A stretch of 12,806 bases of DNA, taken from assembly GCA_016928605.1 (NCBI GenBank), contig JAFGKN010000641.1:1-12806 (forward strand), given 5' to 3'. Position 1 is the stretch's first letter, and each line of letters opens with the position of its first letter. A model generated the notes under the pieces. The model searched no databases and had not been told where the DNA came from. It saw only the letters and a program-made list of their open reading frames with translations. Origin of the DNA: Planctomycetota bacterium (lineage in GTDB: Bacteria; Planctomycetota; UBA8108). Made by a program: the position numbers and the translations under genes. Below, in pieces: positions 1 to 6,354 of the stretch.

Positions 1-57
1 CGCGCCGGGAGACGCGAGTCTGCCGGCCTCCTCGGCTCGGCTCTCCGCAGGGATCGG

Positions 58-408
58 TCAGGCGCTCTTCGCGATCGCGACGAGCTCGTCGAATCCCTTC
101 TCGTCCCGCAGGGCGATGTCGGCGAGGACCTTCCGGTTGAGGTCCACCTCGGCCTTCTTCAGGCCGGAGATGAACTCGCTGTAGCGGATCCCCCGCTGGC
201 GGCAGGCCGCGTTGATGCGCACGATCCAGACGCGGCGCCAGTCGCCCTTCTTCTTGCGGCGGTGCTTGGTGGCGTAGGCCTCGGACCGGATCAGGGTCTC
301 CTTCGCGGTCCGCCACAGCTTGCGGCGGCCACCGCGGAATCCCTTGACCTTGCGCATCAGCCGGCTCTTCTTGCGCCGGCGGGCGACTGTGCTGGTGGCT
401 CGTGGCAT
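58..408 (-). CDS. rplT: 50S ribosomal protein L20
   Basis: L20 is an early-assembly protein of the large ribosomal subunit that binds 23S rRNA; in several bacteria it also represses its own operon. The 116-residue product has the usual family length, a very basic N-terminal arm (MPRAT, then RRRKKSR at about residues 10-16), the conserved KGFRGGRRKLWR segment near residues 22-33, and the globular C-terminal part (INAACRQRGIRYSEFI, then LNRKVLADIA). The ATG at 408 is preceded by a good ribosome binding site (GAGGA about 7 bases upstream), which fixes the start. It is the last visible gene of infC-rpmI-rplT, 55 bases after rpmI. In many bacteria pheS follows; only 57 bases remain here and no start can be seen in them. 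Identification is secure from sequence and context. Confidence 0.97.
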   Translation of the reverse strand: MPRATSTVARRRKKSRLMRKVKGFRGGRRKLWRTAKETLIRSEAYATKHRRKKKGDWRRVWIVRINAACRQRGIRYSEFISGLKKAEVDLNRKVLADIALRDEKGFDELVAIAKSA

Positions 409-463
409 GGCTCAATCCTCTATCGGCAGTCTCTTGGTACGAGTCGGGGATCCGGAAGAAGGC

Positions 464-661
464 TCACGACCCGGCGAGCAGCTCCGAGAGCCGCTTCTGG
501 TCGCTCGCATGGCAGATGGCGCTCCGGCGCAGGTGGCGCAGCCTCTTGCCGGACTTTCCGGAGAGGAGATGCCGCTTGCCGGCTCGCCACCGCTTCACCT
601 TCCCCCGGCCGGTCAGCCGGAAACGCTTCTTCGTGCCTTTGTGAGTCTTGAGCTTGGGCAT
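464..661 (-). CDS. rpmI: 50S ribosomal protein L35
   Basis: L35 is a small, very basic protein of the large ribosomal subunit. The 65-residue product has the usual family length and begins MPKLKTHKGTKKRF, the family signature, followed by GKVKRWRAGKRHLLSGKS and a basic helical tail. The reading frame stays open upstream to about 820, but that extension is arginine and proline rich and unlike any L35, so the ATG at 661 is chosen. No clear Shine-Dalgarno sequence precedes this ATG, which is odd for a ribosomal protein gene. Translation may depend on the structured region upstream or on coupling; in E. coli, L20 regulates translation at rpmI (family knowledge, not shown here). It lies between infC (380 bases upstream) and rplT (55 bases downstream). 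Confidence 0.96.
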   Translation of the reverse strand: MPKLKTHKGTKKRFRLTGRGKVKRWRAGKRHLLSGKSGKRLRHLRRSAICHASDQKRLSELLAGS

Positions 662-1041
662 GACTGGCTGATGGCTCTGCTCGGGGCTCGCCAGAGCACA
701 GGGTCCGCGAGCCCGTCTCCTTCGCCGCGCGAGGCCCCCGGGCCGCCGAGGTCCGGGCGTTAGCCGCCCCGCGAAGTCGAAGGGGCGGATTGTACCGCAC
801 CGGCCGGCGATGGGAAGCACTTTATCCGCGGCCCCGCGCCGGGATCCCCTGCGGCCGCATCAGCCCCTCGCGGGGCGCGATCCCCTGATCTGCGGCCGCG
901 GGCGGTCTCACCGCCGCGAGCGCCCTCCCCGCGGGGAGCCAGCGGACCATGTCCTCGCCCGCCTGCTTCCGGAGCAGCCCGGGGCCGCCCGCGGAGGCGA
1001 TGCCGCCCCCCTGGAAAGCCCGGAGACACCTCCCCTTGCAG
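662..1041 (-). other. Structured infC-rpmI intergenic spacer
   Basis: This spacer has no credible gene and is unusually long for the infC-rpmI pair. In transcript order it can form four hairpins. (a) A perfect 14-base palindrome at 925-938 (CTCCC, CGCG loop, GGGAG). (b) GGCGGT-CTC-ACCGCC at 901-915. (c) A large stem in which 851-863 pairs with 885-899: 8 base pairs of GCGGCCGC plus 5 of ATCAG/CTGAT, with a 2-base bulge, and an inner CCCC/GGGG hairpin. (d) CCGCCCC/GGGGCGG at 764-770 and 782-788. None is followed by a U run, so simple intrinsic termination is unlikely. By position the likeliest role is translational control of rpmI-rplT by L20, or an RNA processing site. That role is inferred from operon position, not from a recognised motif. 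Confidence 0.6.
851..899 (-). promoter_or_regulatory. Long stem-loop upstream of rpmI
   Basis: Bases 851-858 (GCGGCCGC) pair with 892-899 and bases 859-863 (ATCAG) pair with 885-889 (CTGAT), giving a 13-pair stem with a two-base bulge (890-891). Inside, CCCC at 864-867 can pair with GGGG at 872-875 over a TCGC loop. The 9-mer GATCCCCTG also occurs twice (843-851 and 879-887), so alternative pairings are possible. It lies about 190 bases upstream of the rpmI start. A candidate site for L20 control or RNA processing; function unproven. Confidence 0.5.
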
Positions 1042-1581
1042 CTACTTGCTGACGAGGATCATGTCGACCTTGTTCCGGCCCTCCCGCGACGGCTCCTTCT
1101 CGAGCTTGGCGCAGTCCTCCAGCGCCTTGGCGAAGGTCATCAGGAGATCCTTGCCCTGGTCCATGTAGACGGCCTCCCTTCCGCGGAAGACCATCGTGAC
1201 GAGGACCTTGTGCCCCTTGGCGAGGAATCTGCGGGCGCGCTCGATCTTGACGTTCAGATCGTGCTCCTCGGTCTTCGGCCGGACCTTGACCTCCTTGCGC
1301 CGGATCGCGTGCTTCTTCTGGGAGCGGACCTTCCGGGTCTGCTGGTACTTGAACTTCCCGTAGTCCATCAGCTTGCACGTGGGCGGTTCCGCCGTCGGCG
1401 CGATCTCGACCAGGTCCAGCTCCTTTTCCTCGGCGAGGGCCAGAGCATCGGCGATCTCCATGATCCCGAGCTGCTTGCCGTCGTCGCCGATCACACGAAT
1501 CTGCCCCGGGCGGGGCCGCTGGATGATCCTCGGCCCCTTCTTGGGGGGTAGCCGGAGGTTCCTGAATCTGGGTGGGGGAAT
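1042..1581 (-). CDS. infC: Translation initiation factor IF-3 (AUU start)
   Basis: IF3 binds the 30S subunit, prevents premature 50S joining and proofreads the start codon and initiator tRNA. The product has the N-domain (IRVIGDDGKQLG near residues 28-39 and the signature PPTCKLMDYGKFKYQ at 66-80), a lysine-rich linker, and the C-domain (EEHDLNVKIERARRFL, then GHKVLVTMVFRGRE). I place the start at an ATT codon (1579-1581): it sits 7 bases after AGGAGG, part of a 9-base match AGGAGGTGA to the 16S rRNA 3' end, and it gives 179 residues, almost the same as the 180 of E. coli IF3. E. coli infC also starts with AUU, which lets IF3 repress its own translation. In-frame alternatives (ATG at 1641, TTG at 1680) would add 20 or 33 unconserved residues and have poorer sites. 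First gene of the infC-rpmI-rplT operon. Confidence 0.95.
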   Translation of the reverse strand: MPPPRFRNLRLPPKKGPRIIQRPRPGQIRVIGDDGKQLGIMEIADALALAEEKELDLVEIAPTAEPPTCKLMDYGKFKYQQTRKVRSQKKHAIRRKEVKVRPKTEEHDLNVKIERARRFLAKGHKVLVTMVFRGREAVYMDQGKDLLMTFAKALEDCAKLEKEPSREGRNKVDMILVSK

Positions 1582-1594
1582 GAACTCACCTCCT
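1579..1594 (-). promoter_or_regulatory. Complete Shine-Dalgarno and ATT start of infC
   Basis: On the minus strand the sequence reads AGGAGGTGA, then GTTC, then ATT. The nine bases AGGAGGTGA match the full anti-SD of 16S rRNA, and the spacing from AGGAGG to ATT is 7 bases. This decides the infC start and marks a probable target of IF3 autoregulation, since IF3 discriminates against AUU. The strong SD probably compensates for the weak start codon. Confidence 0.85.
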
Positions 1595-1683
1595 GAAAAC
1601 TGGTTCTCGACGGTGGCCGAGCGCCGCGGCCGCGAGCGCATCGACCGCTCTCCCTGAGCCGTTACGGCCCCGGAGATCAACCT

Positions 1684-1708
1684 CCGCAGGTCGTCTCGAC
1701 GCCTGCGG
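1684..1708 (-). promoter_or_regulatory. 5' leader hairpin of infC mRNA
   Basis: CCGCAGG (1684-1690) is a perfect inverted repeat of CCTGCGG (1702-1708). The loop can add three more pairs (CGT/ACG), with one bulged base. It lies within a few bases of the predicted transcription start, so it would form the 5' end of the infC messenger. Possible roles are mRNA protection or part of a leader control. No U run follows, so it is not a terminator. Confidence 0.45.
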
Positions 1709-1717
1709 CCCGAGGAG

Positions 1718-1747
1718 ATACTAGACGCGCCCGGAAAATGCCGTCAA
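1718..1747 (-). promoter_or_regulatory. Sigma70-type promoter for infC operon
   Basis: The minus strand carries TTGACG (1747-1742) as -35 and TAGTAT (1723-1718) as -10, separated by 18 bases. Transcription would start near 1711, leaving a leader of about 130 bases before the ATT start of infC. The -35 box overlaps the aspS terminator hairpin, so the two transcription units abut tightly. It is the best promoter match in the window; activity is inferred from sequence only. Confidence 0.6.
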
Positions 1748-1759
1748 CTGAAAAACGGC
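1735..1759 (-). terminator. Candidate weak terminator of aspS
   Basis: In the minus-strand transcript GCCGT (1759-1755) can pair with ACGGC (1744-1740) around a 10-base loop that includes a T run, followed by ATTTT (1739-1735). It begins about 18 bases after the aspS stop. The stem is only 5 pairs and the U tail 4, so termination may be partial. Position between the aspS stop and the infC promoter supports the call. Confidence 0.4.
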
Positions 1760-1776
1760 GCCGTCCTCCCCGGACC

Positions 1777-3582
1777 TCACCGACCGGATGGGGGCGTCTC
1801 GACGCGCCGCAGCTCGAGCCCCAGCTCCCTGAGCTGAGGTGCCGCGACGGGGCTCGGAGCGTCGGTCAGCAGGCAGTTGCCGCGAGCCGTCTTGGGAAAG
1901 GCGATGACGTCGCGGATCGAAGAGCCTCCGAGGAGCAGCATCACGAGCCGGTCGAGCCCCAGCGCGATGCCGCCGTGCGGCGGCGCTCCGAAGCCCAGGG
2001 CATCCAGCAGGAAGCCGAACTTCTCCCTCGCCTCCTCAGGACCCAGCTGGATGGCGCGGAAGACGAGCTCCTGGACATCGCTGCGGTGGATACGGATGCT
2101 GCCGCCGCCCACCTCGACGCCGTTGAGGACGATGTCGTAGGCGCGCGCCCGTACGGATGCCGGATCGCTCTCGAGTCGCGCCACGTCCTCGGGACGAGGG
2201 CTCGTGAACGGGTGATGGCAGGCGTTCCAGCGCTTCTCGTCGCGGTCCCACTCGAGCAGCGGGAAGTCGACGACCCAGACGAGGGAGAAGTCGCGCTCGC
2301 CCATGAGCGAGAGCTTCCTTCCCAGGTGGAGGCGCAGCTCGGCGAGGGAGGCCGCCGCGACCGGCGCGGAGTCCGCGACCATCAGCAGCAGGTCGCCCGT
2401 CTCGGCGGCGAAGACCTCCCGAAGACGCCCCTCCTGCGCCCCCTCGACGAAGCGCGCCAGCGGCCCCTTCGGCCCTCCCGCCTCCAGCTTGACCCACGCG
2501 AGCCCCTTGGCGCCGAACTCCTTCACGACCTTCTCGCAGCCGTCGATCTCCTTGCGGGAAAATCGAGCGCCGCCGGGAACGCGGATGCCTTTCAGCACGC
2601 CTCCCGCGGCGACAGCGCTGCGGAAGATCTGGAACTCGAGAGCCGCCGCGAGATCGGAAGCATCGACGAGCGGGAGATCGAACCGCGTGTCCGGCCGGTC
2701 CGTGCCGTACCGCGAGACGGCATCGTCGTAGGAGATGCTGGGGATCGGCAGATCGATCTGGCGGTCGAGGAGGCGGCGGAAGAGCCGGGCCATGAGCCGG
2801 TCGATCACGCCCCTCACGTCGGACTCGTCGACGAAGGCCATCTCCATGTCGAGCTGGGTGAACTCAGGCTGCCGGTCGGCGCGGAGATCCTCGTCGCGCA
2901 GGCACTTCACGATCTGGTAGTACCGGTCGAAGCCCGCGATCATGAAGAGCTGCTTGAAGAGCTGCGGGGACTGCGGCAGCGCGAAGAACTTCCCGGGGTG
3001 AAGCCTCGCCGGCACGAGGAAGTCGCGCGCCCCCTCCGGAGTGCTCCGCGTGAGCAGAGGCGTCTCTATGTCGAGGAATCCCTCCTCCTCGAGGCACTGG
3101 CGGATCTCGCGCACCACGCGCGCCCGGAAGAGGAAGTTCTGCTGGATCTTCCTCCGCCGGAGGTCGAGGTACCGGTACTTGAGGCGGATGTCCTCGCCGG
3201 GCTCCGCGCCCGACTCCGCGACCTCGAACGGCGGGATCGCCGAAGGGTTGATCACCGCGATCTCGTCGGCGGCGACCTCGATCTCGCCGGTCGCGAGCCG
3301 CGGGTTCTTCATGCCTTCGGGCCGTGGCCGCACGCGGCCGCGCACGGCGACGACGTACTCCGGCCGCAGAGCATCCGCCTCGAGGGCCGTCTCGTCCGAG
3401 TCGGTGACGATCTGGGTGATGCCGTAGCGGTCCCGCAGGTCGATGAACCGGAGGCCGCCGTGATCGCGGAGACTCTCGACCCAGCCGTTCAGGATGACGA
3501 CCTGATCGACGTCGCTCGCTCGAAGGTCACCGCACGTGTGCGTCCGCTTGGGATAGTCGGTCGGGGGTTGCATGGGCCACAT
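1777..3582 (-). CDS. aspS: Aspartyl-tRNA synthetase, bacterial type, probably non-discriminating
   Basis: This class II synthetase charges tRNA-Asp with aspartate. At 601 residues it has the normal length of bacterial AspRS. Domains in order: an OB-fold anticodon-binding domain (about residues 14-115, with GWVESLRDHGG), class II motif 1 (near 155-180), motif 2 (CLRDEDLRADRQPEFTQ at 227-243, with the ATP-binding Arg229), the bacterial GAD insertion (about 300-420), and motif 3 (GGIALGLDRL at 537-546). His41 in the RDHGG segment is the residue type linked in other bacteria to non-discriminating enzymes that also form Asp-tRNA-Asn for GatCAB; discriminating enzymes usually have Leu there. Start: ATG at 3582 with GAGGGG about 9 bases upstream; an in-frame ATG at 3573 is possible. 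It lies 220 bases downstream of dprA and directly before the infC promoter, where thrS sits in many other genomes. Confidence 0.96.
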   Translation of the reverse strand: MWPMQPPTDYPKRTHTCGDLRASDVDQVVILNGWVESLRDHGGLRFIDLRDRYGITQIVTDSDETALEADALRPEYVVAVRGRVRPRPEGMKNPRLATGEIEVAADEIAVINPSAIPPFEVAESGAEPGEDIRLKYRYLDLRRRKIQQNFLFRARVVREIRQCLEEEGFLDIETPLLTRSTPEGARDFLVPARLHPGKFFALPQSPQLFKQLFMIAGFDRYYQIVKCLRDEDLRADRQPEFTQLDMEMAFVDESDVRGVIDRLMARLFRRLLDRQIDLPIPSISYDDAVSRYGTDRPDTRFDLPLVDASDLAAALEFQIFRSAVAAGGVLKGIRVPGGARFSRKEIDGCEKVVKEFGAKGLAWVKLEAGGPKGPLARFVEGAQEGRLREVFAAETGDLLLMVADSAPVAAASLAELRLHLGRKLSLMGERDFSLVWVVDFPLLEWDRDEKRWNACHHPFTSPRPEDVARLESDPASVRARAYDIVLNGVEVGGGSIRIHRSDVQELVFRAIQLGPEEAREKFGFLLDALGFGAPPHGGIALGLDRLVMLLLGGSSIRDVIAFPKTARGNCLLTDAPSPVAAPQLRELGLELRRVETPPSGR

Positions 3583-3706
3583 TCTGGGAAGCCCCTCGCG
3601 CGCAGCGCAAGCAATTTCGCAGCCGCCGGGGAAAATGGCCCGCGCCCGGCGGGGGAACCGGGAGGTCAGCTCTCGCTCGACGAGCCGGCTCCAGGACCTC
3701 GCAGCC

Positions 3707-3775
3707 GGCCGATCCAGGCAGCCGATCGGGGACAGCCCGCCGCGCCATGGGTCAACGCGGCCGATCCAGGCAGCC
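3707..3775. repeat. 17-bp direct repeat between dprA and aspS
   Basis: GGCCGATCCAGGCAGCC occurs exactly at 3707-3723 and again at 3759-3775, 52 bases apart, in the 220-base gap between the dprA stop and the aspS start. A looser similarity (GGGTCAACGCGG and GGGTCATCGCCGG) follows each side of the second copy. It could be a duplicated protein-binding site or a small tandem duplication of about 52 bases that has since diverged. No gene is seen in the gap. Confidence 0.7.
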
Positions 3776-3802
3776 CCGGCGCGGAGCCGCCGCCGCCACG
3801 GG

Positions 3803-4942
3803 TCATCGCCGGCCGCTCGGCGCGTACCCGCCGTCCGCCGTCCGCTCCAGGCAACCCCTCAGCTCGAGCCGCGCCAGCTCGACGAGCAGCTCGCTCGTCT
3901 CGATCTCGAGCCGCGCGGCGATCGCATCGGCGTGCCAGACGTCCTCCTCTCGAAAGAGAGCGCTCAGCCGGGGTCCCAGCCAGCCGGGCAAGGCGATGAC
4001 GGCGCCGGCATCGCCTGCGCCCGCCGGCGGGGAGCGGCCACCGGCCGTGGCCCGCACGGAGGGAAGGACCTCCGCGAGCAGGTCGTCGGGCTCGATGGCG
4101 GGAGCGGCTCCGTCGCGGAGCAGCCGGAGAGCGCCGACCGCCTGCGGCTCCTCGACGCGCCCCGGAAGGACGAAGACGCTCTTCCCCTGGCGCAGGGCCC
4201 AGTCGACGGTGATCAGGCTCCCCGAGCGCTCCCCGGCCTCGATGAGGAGGATCGCGGCGGAGAGCCCGCTCAGCAGCCGGTTGCGCTGGGGGAAGTGAAA
4301 GCTGCGAGGCGGAGCGTCCGCGGGAAACTCGCTGAGCACGGCTCCTCGCCGCCCGCGGACGATCTCCTCGACGAGCAGCCGGTGCTCGGGCGGATAGATG
4401 TTCGCGAGCCCCGAGCCGAGCACCGCGATCGTCCTCCCGCCGGCCTCGATCGCCGCCCGCTGCGCCGCCGCGTCGACTCCTCGCGCCAGACCGCTGACGA
4501 TCGTCACGCCGCGCTCGGCGAGCGACCGGGCGAACCTCCGGGCCTGGCGCAGCCCGTAGGGAGAGGGCCGTCGCGGGCCCACGATCCCCACGGATGCGGC
4601 GTCCTGCGGGTCGAGAACCTCCCCGCGGCAGAAGAGGAGGATCGGCATCTCGGGGAGATCGACGAGCGCCCGCGGGTACGAGGCCTCCGGCCGGCGCAGG
4701 ACGGAGATGCCCAGCGCCGCGCATCGCTCGATCTCCTGCCTCGCGGCCGCGGCGCTCTCACGGCTCAGGAGCCGGTCCGCGACCCGCCTCCCCATGCCGG
4801 GCAGCGAGAGGAGAGTCTCGCGGCTCTGGCAGAGCACCGCGCCAGGGTCGCCGAATCGCGCGAGGAGGGAGCCGGCGAGAGAGCCCCGGTGCAGGGTCGC
4901 GAGGTGGATGCGCAGGACGTCGACGAGGGAGGCGCGTGCCAT
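3803..4942 (-). CDS. dprA: DNA-processing protein DprA (Smf family)
   Basis: DprA binds incoming single-stranded DNA during natural transformation, protects it and loads RecA in the cytoplasm. With the start at 4942 the protein is 379 residues, a normal length. It has an N-terminal helix-hairpin-helix-like SAM region (LARFGDPGAVL, then LLSLPGMGRRVADRLL, about 1-60), the Rossmann-like core with VGIVGPRRPSPYG (118-130), SGLARGVDAAA (150-160), LGSGLANIYP (175-184), FPQRNRLLSGLS (217-228) and ERSGSLITVDWAL (238-250), and a C-terminal winged-helix domain (about 322-375). The usual GSR phosphate-binding motif reads GPR here, a mild change. No start has a good ribosome binding site. ATG 4942 is chosen because homology begins there; ATG 4993 (396 residues) is the alternative. 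The frame stays open to 5161, but that extra stretch is low-complexity. It is divergent from the regulator gene that starts at 5230. Confidence 0.93.
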   Translation of the reverse strand: MARASLVDVLRIHLATLHRGSLAGSLLARFGDPGAVLCQSRETLLSLPGMGRRVADRLLSRESAAAARQEIERCAALGISVLRRPEASYPRALVDLPEMPILLFCRGEVLDPQDAASVGIVGPRRPSPYGLRQARRFARSLAERGVTIVSGLARGVDAAAQRAAIEAGGRTIAVLGSGLANIYPPEHRLLVEEIVRGRRGAVLSEFPADAPPRSFHFPQRNRLLSGLSAAILLIEAGERSGSLITVDWALRQGKSVFVLPGRVEEPQAVGALRLLRDGAAPAIEPDDLLAEVLPSVRATAGGRSPPAGAGDAGAVIALPGWLGPRLSALFREEDVWHADAIAARLEIETSELLVELARLELRGCLERTADGGYAPSGRR

Positions 4943-5186
4943 CGGCGAGAGGGGCAGCCGGCGGGACGCCGGGCGGAGAGGCTCGAGCAGCATACTCCAG
5001 GGCGAGGCCGATTCCCAGCGCGAACCGCGCTCCGGCTGAGGATCGCCGCGGAGGGGTGCCGGGCGAGCCGCGGGCGGCGCCGGCAGGGCTCGACGGGCGG
5101 CGCGGCTCGGCGGACCGCGTGCGGGGCGCCCTGGGGGGCTGTTATCGGAACTTCTTGCCAATCATAGGCTTGCGACGACCCGCTCG

Positions 5187-5215
5187 TTGCGCGCGGCCCG
5201 CCCGAGTGCTATGCT
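5187..5215 (+). promoter_or_regulatory. Candidate promoter of AAA+ regulator gene
   Basis: TTGCGC (5187-5192), a 17-base spacer, then TATGCT (5210-5215) resembles a sigma70 promoter. Transcription would start near 5222, only about 8 bases before the ATG at 5230, which agrees with the lack of a Shine-Dalgarno sequence there. The 287-base gap 4943-5229 between the divergent genes holds nothing else convincing; a lone TATGAT on the minus strand (5166-5161) could serve dprA but lacks a -35 match. Confidence 0.4.
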
Positions 5216-5229
5216 CGCTCTCTTCGGCC

Positions 5230-6210
5230 ATGACACTCGTCGCCAGAAGCTACCCCTTCATCGAGGTCCTCCAGCGCGTCCGCCGCCTCTCCGCGATGGA
5301 TGTCCCCGTCCTCGTCGCGGGCGAGCCGGGCACCGGCAAGGACGCCGTCGCCCGGCACATCCACTCGCACTCCCTGCGTCGCGCCGGCCGCTTCGTCGTC
5401 GTCGATTGCAGGGCGATCCCCGAGGATCTCCTCGAGAAGGAGCTGTTCGGGCACGTCCGGGGAGCCTTCAGCGGCGCACGGGAGGCGCAGCTCGGGTCTC
5501 TGCGCGCCGCTGACGGCGGAACGCTCTGCCTCGACGGCGTCGATGATCTCCCGCTCGCCCAGCAGGTGAGGCTGCTGCGTGCCGTCGAGGCGAAGGAGAT
5601 CATCCCCCTGGGATCCTCGAGCCCGCTCAAGGTAGACTTCCGCCTGGTCACCACCACAACCCGAGATCTGGCCGGAGAGGTCTCCTCGGGGCGCTTCCGG
5701 CAGGATCTCTACTACCGGCTGAAGGTCGTCGAGCTCCGCCTGCCTCCGCTCCGCGAGCGGCGGGAGGACATCGCGGCGGTGGCGCTCCTCTTCCTCCGGC
5801 GCCTGGCGGGGGACTATCACAAGAGGGCGACGCGGCTCTCTCCGTCCGCGCGGAGGGTCCTCGAAGAGCACTCCTGGCCCGGAAACCTCCACGAGCTGCG
5901 CTCCGCGATGGAGGCCGCGCTCGCCTCGGCGCGCGGCGAGACGATCGAGGAGAGCGACCTGCCTCTCAGCGTTCGCGTCTCGCGCCCGCCGCCCGCCGAT
6001 CCCGCCGCGGAGCGCGCCGAGGCCCCGCCGCCGCCCGTCCCGACGTTCCGCGAGCAGGTCCGCCAGTTCGAGAAGCAGCTCGTGCTGCGCGCCCTCGCGC
6101 GGAGCGGCTGGAGCCTGAAGCGGGCCGCATCCGAGCTGGGGCTCTTGCCGCATCAGCTGAAGTACCTCTGCGCGAAGCTGGACATCCGCCAGAGCCGCCT
6201 CCCGGGCTGA
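5230..6210 (+). CDS. Sigma54-activator-like AAA+ regulator with degenerate ATPase motifs
   Basis: The 326-residue protein is a stand-alone central domain of the NtrC family joined to a Fis-type DNA-binding domain; like PspF it has no receiver or sensor domain. Visible motifs: Walker A GEPGTGKD (31-38); DCRAIPEDLLEKELFGH (59-75); the sigma54-contact loop as GAFSGA (78-83, usually GAFTGA); arginine fingers in GRFRQDLYYRL (154-164); and a C-terminal helix-turn-helix (about 280-320, LKRAASELGLLPHQLKYL). Several key positions differ from the family: the Walker B glutamate is Gly103 (LDGVDD instead of LDEIGE), the sensor I Asn is Thr144 (TTTTRDL), and the sensor II Arg is His221 (WPGNLHEL). These suggest weak or absent ATP hydrolysis, so it may act as a DNA-binding repressor or co-regulator, as TyrR-type relatives do with sigma70. 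The start at 5230 is where family homology begins. The target genes are unknown. Confidence 0.85.
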   Translation: MTLVARSYPFIEVLQRVRRLSAMDVPVLVAGEPGTGKDAVARHIHSHSLRRAGRFVVVDCRAIPEDLLEKELFGHVRGAFSGAREAQLGSLRAADGGTLCLDGVDDLPLAQQVRLLRAVEAKEIIPLGSSSPLKVDFRLVTTTTRDLAGEVSSGRFRQDLYYRLKVVELRLPPLRERREDIAAVALLFLRRLAGDYHKRATRLSPSARRVLEEHSWPGNLHELRSAMEAALASARGETIEESDLPLSVRVSRPPPADPAAERAEAPPPPVPTFREQVRQFEKQLVLRALARSGWSLKRAASELGLLPHQLKYLCAKLDIRQSRLPG

Positions 6211-6214
6211 GGCA

Positions 6215-6274
6215 GAGGGTCCGCGGGCGTCTCCCGCCGGCGTCCGCGGGATGTCTCGAGACGGCTGGACCCTC
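6215..6274 (+). other. Imperfect nested hairpin after AAA+ regulator gene
   Basis: GAGGGTCC (6215-6222) pairs perfectly with GGACCCTC (6267-6274). Inside it, TCCCGC (6232-6237) pairs with GCGGGA (6246-6251), and GTCTCGAGAC (6253-6262) is a perfect 10-base palindrome. GTCCGCGGG is also directly repeated (6219-6227 and 6242-6250). It starts 5 bases after the regulator's stop codon and has no U tail. It may end or protect the regulator mRNA, or be a protein-binding site before the next gene. Confidence 0.45.
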
Positions 6275-6342
6275 GCCCTGGCGGTGGCAGGATGCGCTGG
6301 ACACCATCCGGGAAGCCATGGAGCCGCCGCCGCCGTCGCCGT

Positions 6343-6348
6343 TACAAT
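6343..6348 (+). promoter_or_regulatory. Candidate -10 box for leaderless lipoprotein mRNA
   Basis: TACAAT lies 6 bases before the ATG at 6355. A start site 7 bases downstream of the box would coincide with the ATG itself, the arrangement seen in leaderless genes. No -35 match is present and no Shine-Dalgarno precedes the ATG, which agrees with the idea but does not prove it. Confidence 0.35.
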
Positions 6349-6354
6349 CAGGTC

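Noticed and set aside
1..57. Start of pheS after rplT
   Set aside because: A GGAGG occurs on the minus strand at 31-27, but no ATG, GTG or TTG follows at suitable distance before the window ends.
662..820. N-terminal extension of rpmI
   Set aside because: The added residues are unlike L35, which always begins close to MPK; the ATG at 661 gives exact family length.
1582..1680. Upstream ATG (1641) or TTG (1680) starts for infC
   Set aside because: They add residues not present in IF3; the ATT at 1581 has the full SD and the family length. The SD itself would lie inside the coding sequence.
1738..3999. Very long plus-strand open frame antisense to aspS
   Set aside because: It is the mirror of aspS in GC-rich sequence; the translation is rich in Arg, Asp and Glu, and matches no family, while aspS is unmistakable.
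3572..5167. Long plus-strand open frame antisense to dprA
   Set aside because: It is a shadow of dprA with biased composition and no domain.
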